Shown here in pieces: positions 52,545-61,783 of a stretch of DNA of 64,000 nt (positions are counted from its first letter, which is position 1; each line of letters starts with the position of its first letter). Made by a program: the position numbers and the translations under genes. Location of the stretch: positions 3,369,001-3,433,000 of the forward strand of contig NZ_CP022221.1 of assembly GCF_004114935.1 (NCBI RefSeq). Reading direction: 5' to 3'. The DNA is from Bradyrhizobium zhanjiangense. GTDB taxonomy: Bacteria; Pseudomonadota; Alphaproteobacteria; Rhizobiales; Xanthobacteraceae. The notes under the pieces were generated by a model. That model saw only the letters and a program-made list of their open reading frames with translations, was not told the origin of the DNA and did no database searches.

Positions 52545-53075
52545 GTGCCGGCGCCAATGCCGGCCGTGAGTGACTGCATCAACATGCTCGATTCCGAGAC
52601 CAAGGCCGTCGAAACGCCGGAGGATCATGCCGAAGAGCTTCGGCTGTGGCTGCGGCTGTTGACCTGCACGACCCTCATCGAAGGGGAAGTCCGCGGCCGG
52701 CTGCGGCAGCGGTTCGACGTCACTTTGCCCCGGTTTGACCTGATGGCGCAGCTCGACAAGGCGCCGGACGGCATGACGCTATCCGATGTCTCCAAGCGCA
52801 TGATGGTGTCGAACGGCAACGTCACCGGCCTCGTCGAGCGGCTGGTGGAATCCGGTCATCTCGACCGGCGCACCTCGGAGACCGACCGCCGCGTCCAGGT
52901 GATCCGCCTCACAAAGCTCGGCCGTGCCGAGTTTCGCAGGATGGCTGCGGAACACGAAACCTGGATTGCCGACCTCTTCGCCGATCTGACGCCGAAGGAT
53001 GTGCGCGAATTGATGCGGCTCCTGGCCAGGACCAAGGCGTCGGCGCAGAAATCGGCCGCGCGCCGCCGGCCGTAA
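52545..53075 (+). CDS. MarR-family transcriptional regulator
   Basis: A 176-residue winged-helix protein. LRLWLRLLTCTTLIEGEVRGRLRQRFDVTLPRFDLMAQLDKAPDGMTLSDVSKRMMVSNGNVTGLVERLVESGHLDRRTSETDRRVQVIRLTKLGRAEF carries the MarR helix-turn-helix and wing (DRR). The GTG at 52545 has AGGA 5 bases before; later ATGs at 52557 and 52584 are alternatives. It is flanked by two copies of the palindrome and five transcription units of the neighbourhood carry related sites, so it is the probable repressor, relieved by an aromatic CoA ester or acid. Confidence 0.9.
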   Translation: MPAPMPAVSDCINMLDSETKAVETPEDHAEELRLWLRLLTCTTLIEGEVRGRLRQRFDVTLPRFDLMAQLDKAPDGMTLSDVSKRMMVSNGNVTGLVERLVESGHLDRRTSETDRRVQVIRLTKLGRAEFRRMAAEHETWIADLFADLTPKDVRELMRLLARTKASAQKSAARRRP

Positions 53076-53158
53076 GCAGGCGGGCGGGGCGGGCCGCCGA
53101 ACCCATTTGCCGCAGGAAAAAGCAAGGAATGCCCAAAATCCGCTATTGCGCCAAATTG

Positions 53159-53171
53159 TTTTAAGCCTAAA
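53159..53171. promoter_or_regulatory. MarR-type operator site 6
   Basis: TTTTAAGCCTAAA, extended to TTTTAAGCCTAAAA, the complement of site 3. It lies 52 bases before the ligase ATG. Confidence 0.7.
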
Positions 53172-53223
53172 ATGTTTTCCAGATCGTGCTGCCGGGTGCA
53201 ATCCATGCTGAAAGGAGCGTGCG

Positions 53224-54909
53224 ATGGCCAACGCCGCCAAGGTTCCGGGCTCGTGTGACGGCAATACTGCGACGGCCCATGTCGATACGTTCGCGCGGCA
53301 ACATCTGCCGCCGCGCGAGCTCTGGCCCGAATTCATCTTCACGCGGCCGGAGCTGCGCTACCCAACGCGATTGAACTGCGTCAGCTATTTCCTCGATCGC
53401 TGGGTCGAGCAAGGCCACGGCGATGCGCCTTGCGTCATCAGTCCTGCGGTCAGCTACACCTATCGCGAGCTGCAAGCCCTGGTGAACCGCATCGCCAATG
53501 TGCTGGTCGGCAAGCTGGGTCTCGTGACCGGCGGGCGCGTGCTGCTGCGCTCGGCCAACAATCCGATGATGGTCGCGACCTATCTCGCAGTCATCAAGGC
53601 CGGCGGCATCGTCGTGGCGACCATGCCGCTGCTGCGCGCCAAGGAGCTGTCCTATCCGATCCAGAAGGCGGAGATCACGCTCGCGCTGTGTGACGGAAAG
53701 CTCTCCGAGGAGATGGAGAAGGCGAAAGCCGCGGCACCCGCCTTCAAGCACGTGGTCTATTGGGGCAATGGCGCCCCCGATTCGCTCGAAGCGCTGATCG
53801 CGGATGCGAGCCCGGAGTTCAGGGCTGTCGATACCGCGTCCGACGACGTCTGCCTGATCGCCTTCACGTCGGGCACGACAGGCGATCCCAAGGGCACCAT
53901 GCATTTCCACCGGGACATGCTGGCGGTCTGCGACGGCTACGCGCGCAATATCTTGCGCGCCGAGCAGAAGGATCGCTTCGTCGGCTCGGCACCGCTCGCC
54001 TTCACCTTCGGCTTCGGCGGTGTGTTGTTTCCGATGCATATTGGCGCCTCCTTCGTGGTGCTGGAGAAGACGACGCCGGACGACATTCTGAATGCGATCG
54101 AGCAGTACAAGACCACGGTCTGCTTCACCGCACCAACCGCATACCGGGCCATGCTCGGCAAGCTCGCGGGCCGTGACATTTCCTCGCTTCGCAAATGCGT
54201 CTCCGCGGGCGAGACGCTGCCCAAGCCGACATTCGAGGCCTGGTTGAAGGCCACCGGCATCAAGCTGATGGATGGCATCGGTTCGACCGAACTGCTGCAC
54301 ATCTTCATCAGCGCGACCGAGGAGGAGATTCGCCCCGGCGCGACCGGCAAGCCGGTGCCGGGCTATGAGGCCAAGATCGTCGACGATGCCGGCAACGACG
54401 TGCCGCCGGGCACGATGGGCCGACTGGCGGTACGTGGGCCGACCGGCTGCCGTTATCTCGCCGACGAGCGGCAACGGAAATACGTCCAGAACGGCTGGAA
54501 CATCACCGGCGACACCTATCTGATGGATAGCGACGGCTATTTCTGGTACCAGTCGCGCTCGGACGACATGATCGTCTCGGCCGGCTACAATATCGCAGGC
54601 ACGGATGTCGAGGCAGCGCTGCTCACGCATCCGTCCGTCGTCGAATGCGGGGTCGTCGGTGCGCCGGACGAGGCACGCGGCATGATCGTGAAGGCCTATG
54701 TCGTCGCCGCGCCCGGTGTGACGCCCGACGCGCAGCTCGTGGCCGAGTTGCAGGAACATGTCAAACGCGAGATCGCGCCGTACAAATATCCGCGCGCGAT
54801 CGAATTCGTGACGCAATTGCCGAAGACCGAGACTGGCAAGTTGAAGCGTTTTGCCCTGCGTCAGCTGGCGCAGGCTGCAGCGACGTCCTCAGGCGTCGCT
54901 GCGGAATGA
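53224..54909 (+). CDS. abmG: 2-aminobenzoate-CoA ligase (aerobic anthranilate activation)
   Basis: A 561-residue AMP-forming ligase. AFTSGTTGDPKGTMHFHRDMLAVCDGYARNIL is the ATP motif; GIGSTELLHIFISA, GWNITGDTYLMDSDGYFWYQSRSDDMIVSAGYNIAGTDVEAALLTHP and LPKTETGKLKRFALRQL follow. The HFHRDML and GSTELLHIF patterns match benzoate/2-aminobenzoate-type ligases rather than fatty-acid ones. AAAGGAG precedes the ATG. With the fused hydroxylase it suggests the aerobic CoA-dependent anthranilate route. Confidence 0.88.
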   Translation: MANAAKVPGSCDGNTATAHVDTFARQHLPPRELWPEFIFTRPELRYPTRLNCVSYFLDRWVEQGHGDAPCVISPAVSYTYRELQALVNRIANVLVGKLGLVTGGRVLLRSANNPMMVATYLAVIKAGGIVVATMPLLRAKELSYPIQKAEITLALCDGKLSEEMEKAKAAAPAFKHVVYWGNGAPDSLEALIADASPEFRAVDTASDDVCLIAFTSGTTGDPKGTMHFHRDMLAVCDGYARNILRAEQKDRFVGSAPLAFTFGFGGVLFPMHIGASFVVLEKTTPDDILNAIEQYKTTVCFTAPTAYRAMLGKLAGRDISSLRKCVSAGETLPKPTFEAWLKATGIKLMDGIGSTELLHIFISATEEEIRPGATGKPVPGYEAKIVDDAGNDVPPGTMGRLAVRGPTGCRYLADERQRKYVQNGWNITGDTYLMDSDGYFWYQSRSDDMIVSAGYNIAGTDVEAALLTHPSVVECGVVGAPDEARGMIVKAYVVAAPGVTPDAQLVAELQEHVKREIAPYKYPRAIEFVTQLPKTETGKLKRFALRQLAQAAATSSGVAAE

Positions 54910-54924
54910 GAGAAGGATAGAGAA

Positions 54925-55389
54925 TTGTCCGTGACGACGCCAAAAAGCCCGCAGCTCGCGGTGCTGCCGACTGCAGCCGAGCACGAAACCCGCTCCCGCG
55001 CGCAAATCCTCCAGCCGTCCGGCTGGCCAATGCCGAAGGGTTATGCCAACGGCATGGCTGCCGATGGGCGGATCGTCGTCACCGGCGGAGTGATCGGCTG
55101 GGATGCCGAAGAGCGTCTCGCGGACGGCTTCGTCGCGCAGGTGCGCCAGACCCTGAGCAACATCGCCGAAATCCTGGCCGAAGCGGGCGCCCGGCCCGAA
55201 CACCTCGTGCGTCTGACCTGGTATGTCGTCGACATGGACGAGTACCTGGCAAATCTGAAGGAGCTGGGCAGGGTCTACCGCGACGTCTTCGGAGCGCACT
55301 ATCCTGCGATGGCGCTGGTCCAGGTGGTCCGGCTCGTCGAGAAGGCGGCGCGCGTCGAAATCGAGGCCACCGCCGTCATTCCTCGCTGA
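54925..55389 (+). CDS. RidA/YjgF-family protein
   Basis: A 154-residue protein of the RidA family, with LQPSGWPMPKGYANGMAADGRIVVTGGVIGWDAEE, FVAQVRQTLSNIAEILAEAGARPEHLVRLTWYVVDMDEY and PAMALVQVVRLVEKAARVEIEATAVI. It hydrolyses reactive enamines or imines, a useful job when an amino-containing ring product is opened. The TTG start at 54925 has AAGGA 7 bases upstream. It is 15 bases after the ligase gene and in its operon. Confidence 0.9.
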   Translation: MSVTTPKSPQLAVLPTAAEHETRSRAQILQPSGWPMPKGYANGMAADGRIVVTGGVIGWDAEERLADGFVAQVRQTLSNIAEILAEAGARPEHLVRLTWYVVDMDEYLANLKELGRVYRDVFGAHYPAMALVQVVRLVEKAARVEIEATAVIPR

Positions 55390-55415
55390 GCTTTGCCGCG
55401 ATCAGCTCGGCTTGA

Positions 55416-56144
55416 TCAGCTCGCCTTGGCGAGCTCGTCGTCCTCGGGCGAGTTCAGATAGACGCCCGACATGGTGTCGACCCAGCAAAGATGGTCGTGC
55501 ACCGTCTTCACGCCTTCGACGTTCTCCGCCGCGACGATGGCCGCCTGCCGTGCGCGTTCTTCGGTGATGACGCCACTGAGGTGAACGATGCCGTCACGGA
55601 CGATGACGTTCAGCCCGAACGGGCACCAGTCGTTCTTCTCCATGGTGTCGATGATGCGGCTGCGAATGTGATCGTCGTCCGCCGTCGGATCTGGCACTTC
55701 GCGAGCGAGCCCCGCCACCGCCTGTAGCAAATTGGCGCGGGACACGATTCCGACCACCTTGTCGCCGCGCACCACCGGCAGCCGCTTCACGTTGTTCCGT
55801 TCCATGAGATCGACGATCTCCGCGAGCGCGGTGTCCTCGGTGATGGTCACGACCGAGGCTGTCATCACCTCCGAGACCTTGCGGCCATGCTCGTGGACGA
55901 AGTCGCTGGCCGATTTGCCGGCACCGAGAATGAACCTCAGCCAGCGCCCCCGCTTGCGTCCGGTGCCAATTTCGCTGCGGCGGATGAAATCTCCTTCCGA
56001 GACGACGCCGACCAGCTTGCCGGTATCGTCGACGACCGTGAGACCGCTGACATGCCGCTTCAGCATGATGTTCGCCGCCTCGACGATGCTGGTGTCAGGA
56101 GTAACCGAAATGACCGACCGGGTCATGATCTGGTGGGCGCGCAT
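55416..56144 (-). CDS. CBS-pair and BON domain protein
   Basis: A 242-residue protein: two CBS motifs (about 7-60 and 93-150; MTRSVISVTPDTSIVEAANIMLKRHVSGLTVVDD and VMTASVVTITEDTALAEIVDLMERNNVKRLPVV) and a C-terminal BON domain (DDDHIRSRIIDTMEKNDWCPFGLNVIVRDGIVHLSGVITEERARQAAIVAAENVEGVKTVHDHL). It may sense adenylates or bind membranes. The ATG at 56144 has GGAG 6 bases upstream. A TTGACCCAGGTCAA box is placed 65 bases before the ATG. Confidence 0.9.
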   Translation of the reverse strand: MRAHQIMTRSVISVTPDTSIVEAANIMLKRHVSGLTVVDDTGKLVGVVSEGDFIRRSEIGTGRKRGRWLRFILGAGKSASDFVHEHGRKVSEVMTASVVTITEDTALAEIVDLMERNNVKRLPVVRGDKVVGIVSRANLLQAVAGLAREVPDPTADDDHIRSRIIDTMEKNDWCPFGLNVIVRDGIVHLSGVITEERARQAAIVAAENVEGVKTVHDHLCWVDTMSGVYLNSPEDDELAKAS

Positions 56145-56208
56145 GAAGAACTCCGCTGGCTCGTCGAATGTCGATGCGCAAAACCTAGCGGGGACGTCGA
56201 GATGCGGT

Positions 56209-56222
56209 TTGACCCAGGTCAA
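56209..56222 (-). promoter_or_regulatory. FixK/FNR box for the CBS-BON gene
   Basis: TTGACCCAGGTCAA fits TTGA-N6-TCAA. With the box centred at -41.5, the -10 falls on TAGGTT (minus strand, 56182-56187), a plausible sequence. Confidence 0.7.
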
Positions 56223-56272
56223 GCGGACGAGGCCGCTTGGTCCTGGTTCAGCGATTGTGATCTGGGCCGGAT

Positions 56273-56286
56273 TTGATGCAGCTCAA
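56273..56286 (+). promoter_or_regulatory. FixK/FNR box for the PHA synthase gene
   Basis: TTGATGCAGCTCAA fits TTGA-N6-TCAA. A -10-like CATATC is found at 56306-56311 at the right distance. It is 63 bases before the ATG. Confidence 0.7.
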
Positions 56287-56349
56287 CGCGCATCCGAAGC
56301 ATCGCCATATCCTGCCTCGAGACCAGAAGCCCGCAGGGAACATTCAGCC

Positions 56350-58197
56350 ATGAACGTCGTCCAGATACTTCCACGGGCCGACGAGCCGGTGGCGCATGCT
56401 CTCGTCAATCCCGTTGCCGACCCTCGAGCCGCCGCGGCAGGCCCCGAAAAACCCGCAGGCAAGCCGGTCGCCGCAGATCTCCCGCCTGCATCACCCCCGT
56501 ATCCTCTCGACCGCGCGTTTCATGCCATGCTGGCACGGTTCACGGGCGGGATTTCGCCGACGGCCTTGTCGCTCGCCTGGCTCGATTGGAGCTCGCATCT
56601 CGCCGCAGCCCCGCAGCGCCAGATGGAGATTTCCAGCAACGTTCTTCGCGACACCGGCCGGCTGCTGGAAGCTGTCGTGCATGCGACGTCGCAAAAGCCG
56701 TGGTCCGTCATTCAGCCGCAGGGACGCGATCGTCGCTTCAGGCAACCACAATGGGAGGTCCCGCCGTTCAATCTGCTAGCGCAGGCGTTTCTGCTCGCAG
56801 AGCGCTGGTGGCACGATGCCACCATCGGCGTGCGCGGCGTGTCGCATGCAAATGAGGCCATCGTCGAGTTCTCGGTGCGTCAGATGCTCGACATGCTGGC
56901 GCCGTCGAATTTCGCGGCGACCCATCCGCAGGTGCTGGAGAAGGCATTCCAGAGCGGCGGGGAAAATTTCGTCTTCGGCTGGCAGAACTGGTGCAGCGAT
57001 CTGATGCGTCTGCTTTCGATATCGAAACCGGCGGGCGACCCGCAATTTGTCGTCGGCAAGACAGTGGCGGCTTCGCCTGGCAAGGTCGTCTATCGCAACG
57101 AGCTGATCGAGCTGATCCAGTACTATCCGACTACTGCGCAAGTGCGGCCCGAGCCGATCCTGATCGTGCCGGCCTGGATCATGAAATACTACATCCTCGA
57201 TCTGTCGCCGCAGAATTCGCTGGTCAAGTATCTGACCGCTCAAGGCTTCACTGTGTTCGCGATCTCCTGGCGCAATCCAGATGCCAACGACCGCGATGTC
57301 GCCTTCGATGACTATCGCAGGCTGGGCGTCATGGCCGCGCTGGACACGATCGGCCGGATCATGCCGGGTCGGAAGACCCATGCGCTGGGCTATTGTCTGG
57401 GCGGAACGTTGCTGTCCATTGCCGCTGCCGCAATGGCGCGCGACGGCGACAGGCGACTCGGCACGATCACGCTCCTTGCCGCCCAGACCGACTTCACCGA
57501 GGCCGGCGAGCTGACGCTCTTCATCAACGAGAGCCAGGTCGCCTTCCTCGAAGACATGATGTGGCAGCGTGGTTATCTCGATACGACGCAGATGGCCGGT
57601 GCGTTCCAGCTGCTGCGCTCCAACGAGTTAATCTGGTCGCGGCTCTCGCATGACTATCTGATGGGCGAAAGCAGTCCGCCAAGCGACCTGATGGCTTGGA
57701 ATGCCGATGCGACCCGGCTGCCTTATCGCATGCACTCGGAGTATTTGCGCCAACTGTTTCTCAAGAATGAGCTGGCCGAAGGCCGCTATCGCGTCGAAGG
57801 CAGGAGCATCTCGCTCTCGGACATCCATGCGCCGATGTTCGTGGTCGGCACGCTGGCCGATCACGTGGCGCCGTGGCGGTCGGTCTACAAGATTCACTAT
57901 CAGGTCGATGCCGACGTGACGTTCCTGTTGACCAGCGGCGGCCACAATGCCGGTGTCGTCGCTCCGCCTGATGACCCTGGGCACAGCTATCAGGTCATGA
58001 CCAAGGCTGCGGACGCGCCCTATGTCGGTGCAGATGAGTGGCTGAAGCTGGCTCCGCGAGTTGAGGGCTCCTGGTGGCCGGAATGGGCCGGATGGCTGGC
58101 GGCGCGCTCCGGGGGGCCCTGTGATCCGCCGCAGATCGGGCTTGGCGATGCCCCTTCGGGCCTGCCCGAAGCGCCGGGAGACTACGTCCGCACCTAG
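56350..58197 (+). CDS. phaC: class I poly(R)-hydroxyalkanoate synthase
   Basis: A 615-residue PHA synthase. The lipase-like box is GYCLGG with Cys349, and the triad is completed by Asp504 (LADHVAPW) and His532 (GGHNAGVV). PLLAERWWHDATIGVRGVSHANE-type N-terminal and ISWRNPDANDRDVAFDDY are family marks. It polymerises 3-hydroxybutyryl-CoA to store carbon in cytoplasmic granules. The ATG at 56350 is supported by AGGGAA and the FixK box. Its last 4 bases overlap the end of the CHAD gene. Confidence 0.93.
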   Translation: MNVVQILPRADEPVAHALVNPVADPRAAAAGPEKPAGKPVAADLPPASPPYPLDRAFHAMLARFTGGISPTALSLAWLDWSSHLAAAPQRQMEISSNVLRDTGRLLEAVVHATSQKPWSVIQPQGRDRRFRQPQWEVPPFNLLAQAFLLAERWWHDATIGVRGVSHANEAIVEFSVRQMLDMLAPSNFAATHPQVLEKAFQSGGENFVFGWQNWCSDLMRLLSISKPAGDPQFVVGKTVAASPGKVVYRNELIELIQYYPTTAQVRPEPILIVPAWIMKYYILDLSPQNSLVKYLTAQGFTVFAISWRNPDANDRDVAFDDYRRLGVMAALDTIGRIMPGRKTHALGYCLGGTLLSIAAAAMARDGDRRLGTITLLAAQTDFTEAGELTLFINESQVAFLEDMMWQRGYLDTTQMAGAFQLLRSNELIWSRLSHDYLMGESSPPSDLMAWNADATRLPYRMHSEYLRQLFLKNELAEGRYRVEGRSISLSDIHAPMFVVGTLADHVAPWRSVYKIHYQVDADVTFLLTSGGHNAGVVAPPDDPGHSYQVMTKAADAPYVGADEWLKLAPRVEGSWWPEWAGWLAARSGGPCDPPQIGLGDAPSGLPEAPGDYVRT

Positions 58198-59180
58198 TCC
58201 TCAGGCTCTGCATTTGGCGCGAGGTCCGAGGAGCGGAAGGGCTTGGCCTTGTCCAGTTTGCGGTAAGCCGCCGCGGCGGTTCGCAACAGCTTCTTTTCCC
58301 GTTTGCGGTCGAGGAAGCGATTGCCGGCCTGGAAGCCGACACCGTTCAACGACGCCGCGAGCGTTTGCCCTCGCGCATCATCGTTCAACTGCCCGAGAGA
58401 TCTTTGCGCCTTGCGCAATTGCTTGAGGATGGACTTCCGCTTCGTCGCTGATCCGTCGGTAAACAGATCCGCCAGCGATTCGACCGAATAGGTCATCCGC
58501 TTGTTGAGGAGGCGCAGCTTGTGCCGTTTCTCGACGTCGAGCTTGCTCAGCTTCCGGGCCTTCTTGAGCAATGTCGTCTCCCACTCGGTCAACCGCGCTG
58601 TCGCGTGGTCGGCGAGCGAGCAGCGACGCAGTCTGATGGCTTCCTTGCTGCGCCGCGTCGACCAGGGGCCGCTCTCGATCCAGGCCGAGGTCTGCTCGAC
58701 CAGGCGGCGATAGCGCGCGGATTGCAACGCGCGCGCCAGCAGGCGGTGGCTCTCGGCGCGCTTCTCGTCCCAGTGCTGGAGCTCGGCGATCACGGCGAGC
58801 TCGTTGCCACTTTCGGCGACGACCCGCTCGATCGCCACGTCGAGGTCCCGCACCATGCCGAGCTGGCTGTTGAGCCATTTCAGCTCGGCCCAGACATTCG
58901 GCCGCAGCGCGTCGTCGACCATCGGCGCGAAGAAGCGGATGGCGGTGCGCAGATGCGTCAGCGCGATCCGGATCTGGTGCAGGGCGTCGGGATCGCCGCG
59001 GCAGGTGCCGTCGTGCTGGGCGAGGACGGCATCGAGGTGACGGCGCGCGATGATCCGGAACGCCGTGTCGCAGGCCATGCCGGGGCTGAGGCGGCCGGGC
59101 AGGGCATTGCGCCGCGTTGCCGGCATTGCGCGGGCGGTCGTCGAGATCGTGCTGGGTCGCGCCATCCTTGCCCGCGTCAA
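58194..59180 (-). CDS. CHAD-domain protein
   Basis: A 328-residue Arg/Lys-rich helical protein. The CHAD marks are HQIRIALTHLRTAIRFFAPM, LKWLNSQLGMVRDLDVAIERV and KRMTYSVESLADLF. CHAD proteins bind polyphosphate and are found on polyphosphate or PHA granules in other bacteria. It converges on phaC with a 4-base overlap and ends a three-gene minus-strand operon with the kinase fusion and alcohol dehydrogenase. Confidence 0.88.
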   Translation of the reverse strand: MTRARMARPSTISTTARAMPATRRNALPGRLSPGMACDTAFRIIARRHLDAVLAQHDGTCRGDPDALHQIRIALTHLRTAIRFFAPMVDDALRPNVWAELKWLNSQLGMVRDLDVAIERVVAESGNELAVIAELQHWDEKRAESHRLLARALQSARYRRLVEQTSAWIESGPWSTRRSKEAIRLRRCSLADHATARLTEWETTLLKKARKLSKLDVEKRHKLRLLNKRMTYSVESLADLFTDGSATKRKSILKQLRKAQRSLGQLNDDARGQTLAASLNGVGFQAGNRFLDRKREKKLLRTAAAAYRKLDKAKPFRSSDLAPNAEPED

Positions 59181-59190
59181 TCAGATTGCC

Positions 59191-60735
59191 TTATTTGACC
59201 TCAGCGATTGCGTCCCGGCAGCTCTGGAGCGTCTGCTCCTGTGTCCCGGATGCATCAATGGTCGCCCAACCGACATGACCGATATTATAGCGCTCCTGCT
59301 GCGCGGCAACCTCTTGCGTGGCGTCGGATGCATCTCCCCGGCGGCTTCCGATTCGCGCCTGCCGGGTCGCGAGATCGGCGACGAGGAACAGGCCGTTCAG
59401 CGGGACGTTGCGCTCGCGCGCCAGTGCGGCGATCGCGTCTCGTTCGCCCTCGGCGGCGAATACACCGTCGATGATCGCCGAATGGCCTTGCGCCAGCACG
59501 CGCCGGGCGTAACGAGCCAATGTCCCGTAAACGCGGGCCGTGACCTCTGGCGTGTATGCGAATGGCGGCAGCCGCTGCGTGTCCTTGATCCCGAATATCT
59601 GCTTGCGGACGATGTCGCTGCGCAGCACGATCGCCCCCGGCTGTGGCGCGACGACCGGGGCGAGCGCGCGCGCCAAAACGGTCTTTCCGGTGCCGGACAG
59701 TCCCCCGACGGCAATCAGCCGCGGAGCTGGGGGGTGGATCAGCGCTCGGGCGAGGCCGAAATAGCGCCGTGCATCGTCAAGGATGCCGGCATCATCAGAA
59801 CGCGGCGGCTTTAGCCGTGCCAGCGCCACCTGTGCGCGGATCGCCGCCCGGATCGACATGAACAGCGGCAGGGCCGAGAGCGCGTCGAGATTGTCGGATG
59901 GTGTCGCAGCGAGATATCGGTTCAGGACGATGTTGGCCGCGAGCGGTTGATCGTGGTGCAATAAGTCCATTAATGTGAATGCGAGATCGTAGAGCACGTC
60001 GACAGTTGCCATCTGGGCATCGAACTCGATGGCGTCGAACAGGATTGGCCGCCCGCCGATCAACGCGATGTTCGCAAGATGCAGGTCGCCGTGGCAGCGC
60101 CGCACAAAACCCTGCTGGCCGCGCTCTTCGAGCAAGGTGCGGAGGCGCAGAAACATCGCATGCGAGGCTCTGCCGAGCAGCGCGATTTCTTCAGCGTCGA
60201 AATGATTGCCTTTTCCCAGGCCATTGCAGTTGCCATCGATCAGGCCGGGGATGGAGGAAATCCACGCCCTGCCGTCGGAGCGGCCCGCCGCCGCATGCGA
60301 AGCCACGATCGCGTCGGCGGCAGCCGAAGCCAGATTCTCATCGAGCGGGCCGGCCTTGGCCAGATGATCCAGCGTCTGGCTTTCGTCGAAGCGCGACATG
60401 TCGACCGCATACTCGATCGGCCGGCCGGGCCCGTCGATCTTCACCGACCCATCCGGCTCCTCCGTGATCGCCACGACGCGATGATAGATCTGCGGCGCCA
60501 GCGGCCGGTTGATCCTGATCTCCTCCTCGCAGGCCGCCTTGCGCTTATCGAGCGTCGAATAGTCGAGGAACGGAAACTGCACAGCCCGCTTGATCTTCAG
60601 CGCGCGGTCGCCGTCGAGAAACACCGAAGCCGCGTGGGTATCGATCCGTCTCACGCCAGGACGTCCAGTCAGGAACTGGAATATCCGGTTCTGGGCCTCC
60701 GTCTCATCTCTGATCGACTTTGGCATCTGCGTCAC
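59191..60735 (-). CDS. bifunctional phosphotransferase / P-loop ATPase fusion
   Basis: A 514-residue protein with an N-terminal aminoglycoside-phosphotransferase-like domain (RCHGDLHLANIAL and ILFDAIEFDAQMATVDVLYDLAF) and a C-terminal P-loop kinase (VGGLSGTGKTVLARALAP, DGVF). It is a known fusion type with unknown substrate. The stop is 10 bases from the CHAD start, and the start is 2 bases from the alcohol dehydrogenase stop, so the three genes form an operon. Confidence 0.87.
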   Translation of the reverse strand: MTQMPKSIRDETEAQNRIFQFLTGRPGVRRIDTHAASVFLDGDRALKIKRAVQFPFLDYSTLDKRKAACEEEIRINRPLAPQIYHRVVAITEEPDGSVKIDGPGRPIEYAVDMSRFDESQTLDHLAKAGPLDENLASAAADAIVASHAAAGRSDGRAWISSIPGLIDGNCNGLGKGNHFDAEEIALLGRASHAMFLRLRTLLEERGQQGFVRRCHGDLHLANIALIGGRPILFDAIEFDAQMATVDVLYDLAFTLMDLLHHDQPLAANIVLNRYLAATPSDNLDALSALPLFMSIRAAIRAQVALARLKPPRSDDAGILDDARRYFGLARALIHPPAPRLIAVGGLSGTGKTVLARALAPVVAPQPGAIVLRSDIVRKQIFGIKDTQRLPPFAYTPEVTARVYGTLARYARRVLAQGHSAIIDGVFAAEGERDAIAALARERNVPLNGLFLVADLATRQARIGSRRGDASDATQEVAAQQERYNIGHVGWATIDASGTQEQTLQSCRDAIAEVK

Positions 60736-60737
60736 CG

Positions 60738-61721
60738 TCAGGGCGTCAGCACGGCCGCGCCGAGAATCTGGCCATTCCGCAGCGTGCTCAGAACTTCGTT
60801 GGCCTGATCGAGCGGAAATGCTGTGGTCTCGGTACGTATGCCAGCTTGCGGGACGATCCTGAGAAAATCGAGGCCATCCTGCCGGGTCAGATTGGCCACC
60901 GAGACCAGCTGCCGTTCCTCCCAGAGCAGCTCATATGGAAAGCTTGGAATGTCCGACATGTGGATTCCGGCGCACACGACGCGGCCGCCCTTGCGTACGG
61001 CGCGCAGCGCGGCCGGGACGAGTTCGCCAGCTGGCGCGTAGATGATGGCGGCGTCGAGCGGCTCGTCCGGCGTTTCGTCAGAGGCCCCTGCCCAGACGGC
61101 GCCGATACGGCGTGCAAGGCCTTGCGCAGCGGCATCGCCACGCCGCGTGAATGCATAGACGGATCGTGCCTGCCAGACCGCAACTTGCGCGATGATGTGG
61201 CCGGCCGCGCCAAAACCATAGAGGCCGAGCTTGCTGGCGGAGCCGGCCATTACCAGCGAGCGCCAGCCGATCAGCCCTGCGCACAGCAGAGGAGCAATCT
61301 CCACGTCATTGCCGTTTTCGCCGAGTGGAAACGCGTAGCGCGCGTCAGCGATCGTGTGCGTTGCGTAGCCGCCGTCGCGCGTGTAGCCGGTGAAGAGGGG
61401 CGCCTCACACAGGTTTTCCATGCCGTCCCGGCAGAACCGACACTTGCCGCAGGTAAAACCAAGCCAGGGAATGCCAACCCGATCGCCGGGTGCATGCGTT
61501 GCAACATTCGGACCCACGAGATCGACCCGGCCGACGATCTCGTGACCAGGCACGATCGGATAGCGAATATCGGGCAGCTCGGCATCGACGACGTGAAGAT
61601 CGGTGCGGCATACGCCGCAGGCGCTGACCTTCACCCGGATCTGGCCTTCGCCGGGGACAGGATCGGGCCGCTCCTCCATCCGGAGCTGCGCTCGTGAGGC
61701 TGGCAACACCATTGCACGCAT
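60738..61721 (-). CDS. zinc-dependent alcohol dehydrogenase
   Basis: A 327-residue medium-chain dehydrogenase with both zinc sites: CGVCRTDLHVVDAELPD with GHEIVG, and CGKCRFCRDGMENLC for the structural zinc. The cofactor site is GLYGFGAAGHIIAQVA. It resembles AdhA-type alcohol dehydrogenases. It heads the three-gene operon, preceded by a FixK box on its strand, so it probably disposes of aldehydes or alcohols under oxygen limitation. Confidence 0.9.
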   Translation of the reverse strand: MRAMVLPASRAQLRMEERPDPVPGEGQIRVKVSACGVCRTDLHVVDAELPDIRYPIVPGHEIVGRVDLVGPNVATHAPGDRVGIPWLGFTCGKCRFCRDGMENLCEAPLFTGYTRDGGYATHTIADARYAFPLGENGNDVEIAPLLCAGLIGWRSLVMAGSASKLGLYGFGAAGHIIAQVAVWQARSVYAFTRRGDAAAQGLARRIGAVWAGASDETPDEPLDAAIIYAPAGELVPAALRAVRKGGRVVCAGIHMSDIPSFPYELLWEERQLVSVANLTRQDGLDFLRIVPQAGIRTETTAFPLDQANEVLSTLRNGQILGAAVLTP

Positions 61722-61783
61722 GAACCTCTCCCGGGCGAACCGCTCGGACTGACTTATTCATAGAATGGCCGAGCGGCCAGTCC

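Noticed and set aside
53167-54816. A 549-codon frame on the minus strand
   Set aside because: It is the complement of the 2-aminobenzoate-CoA ligase gene.
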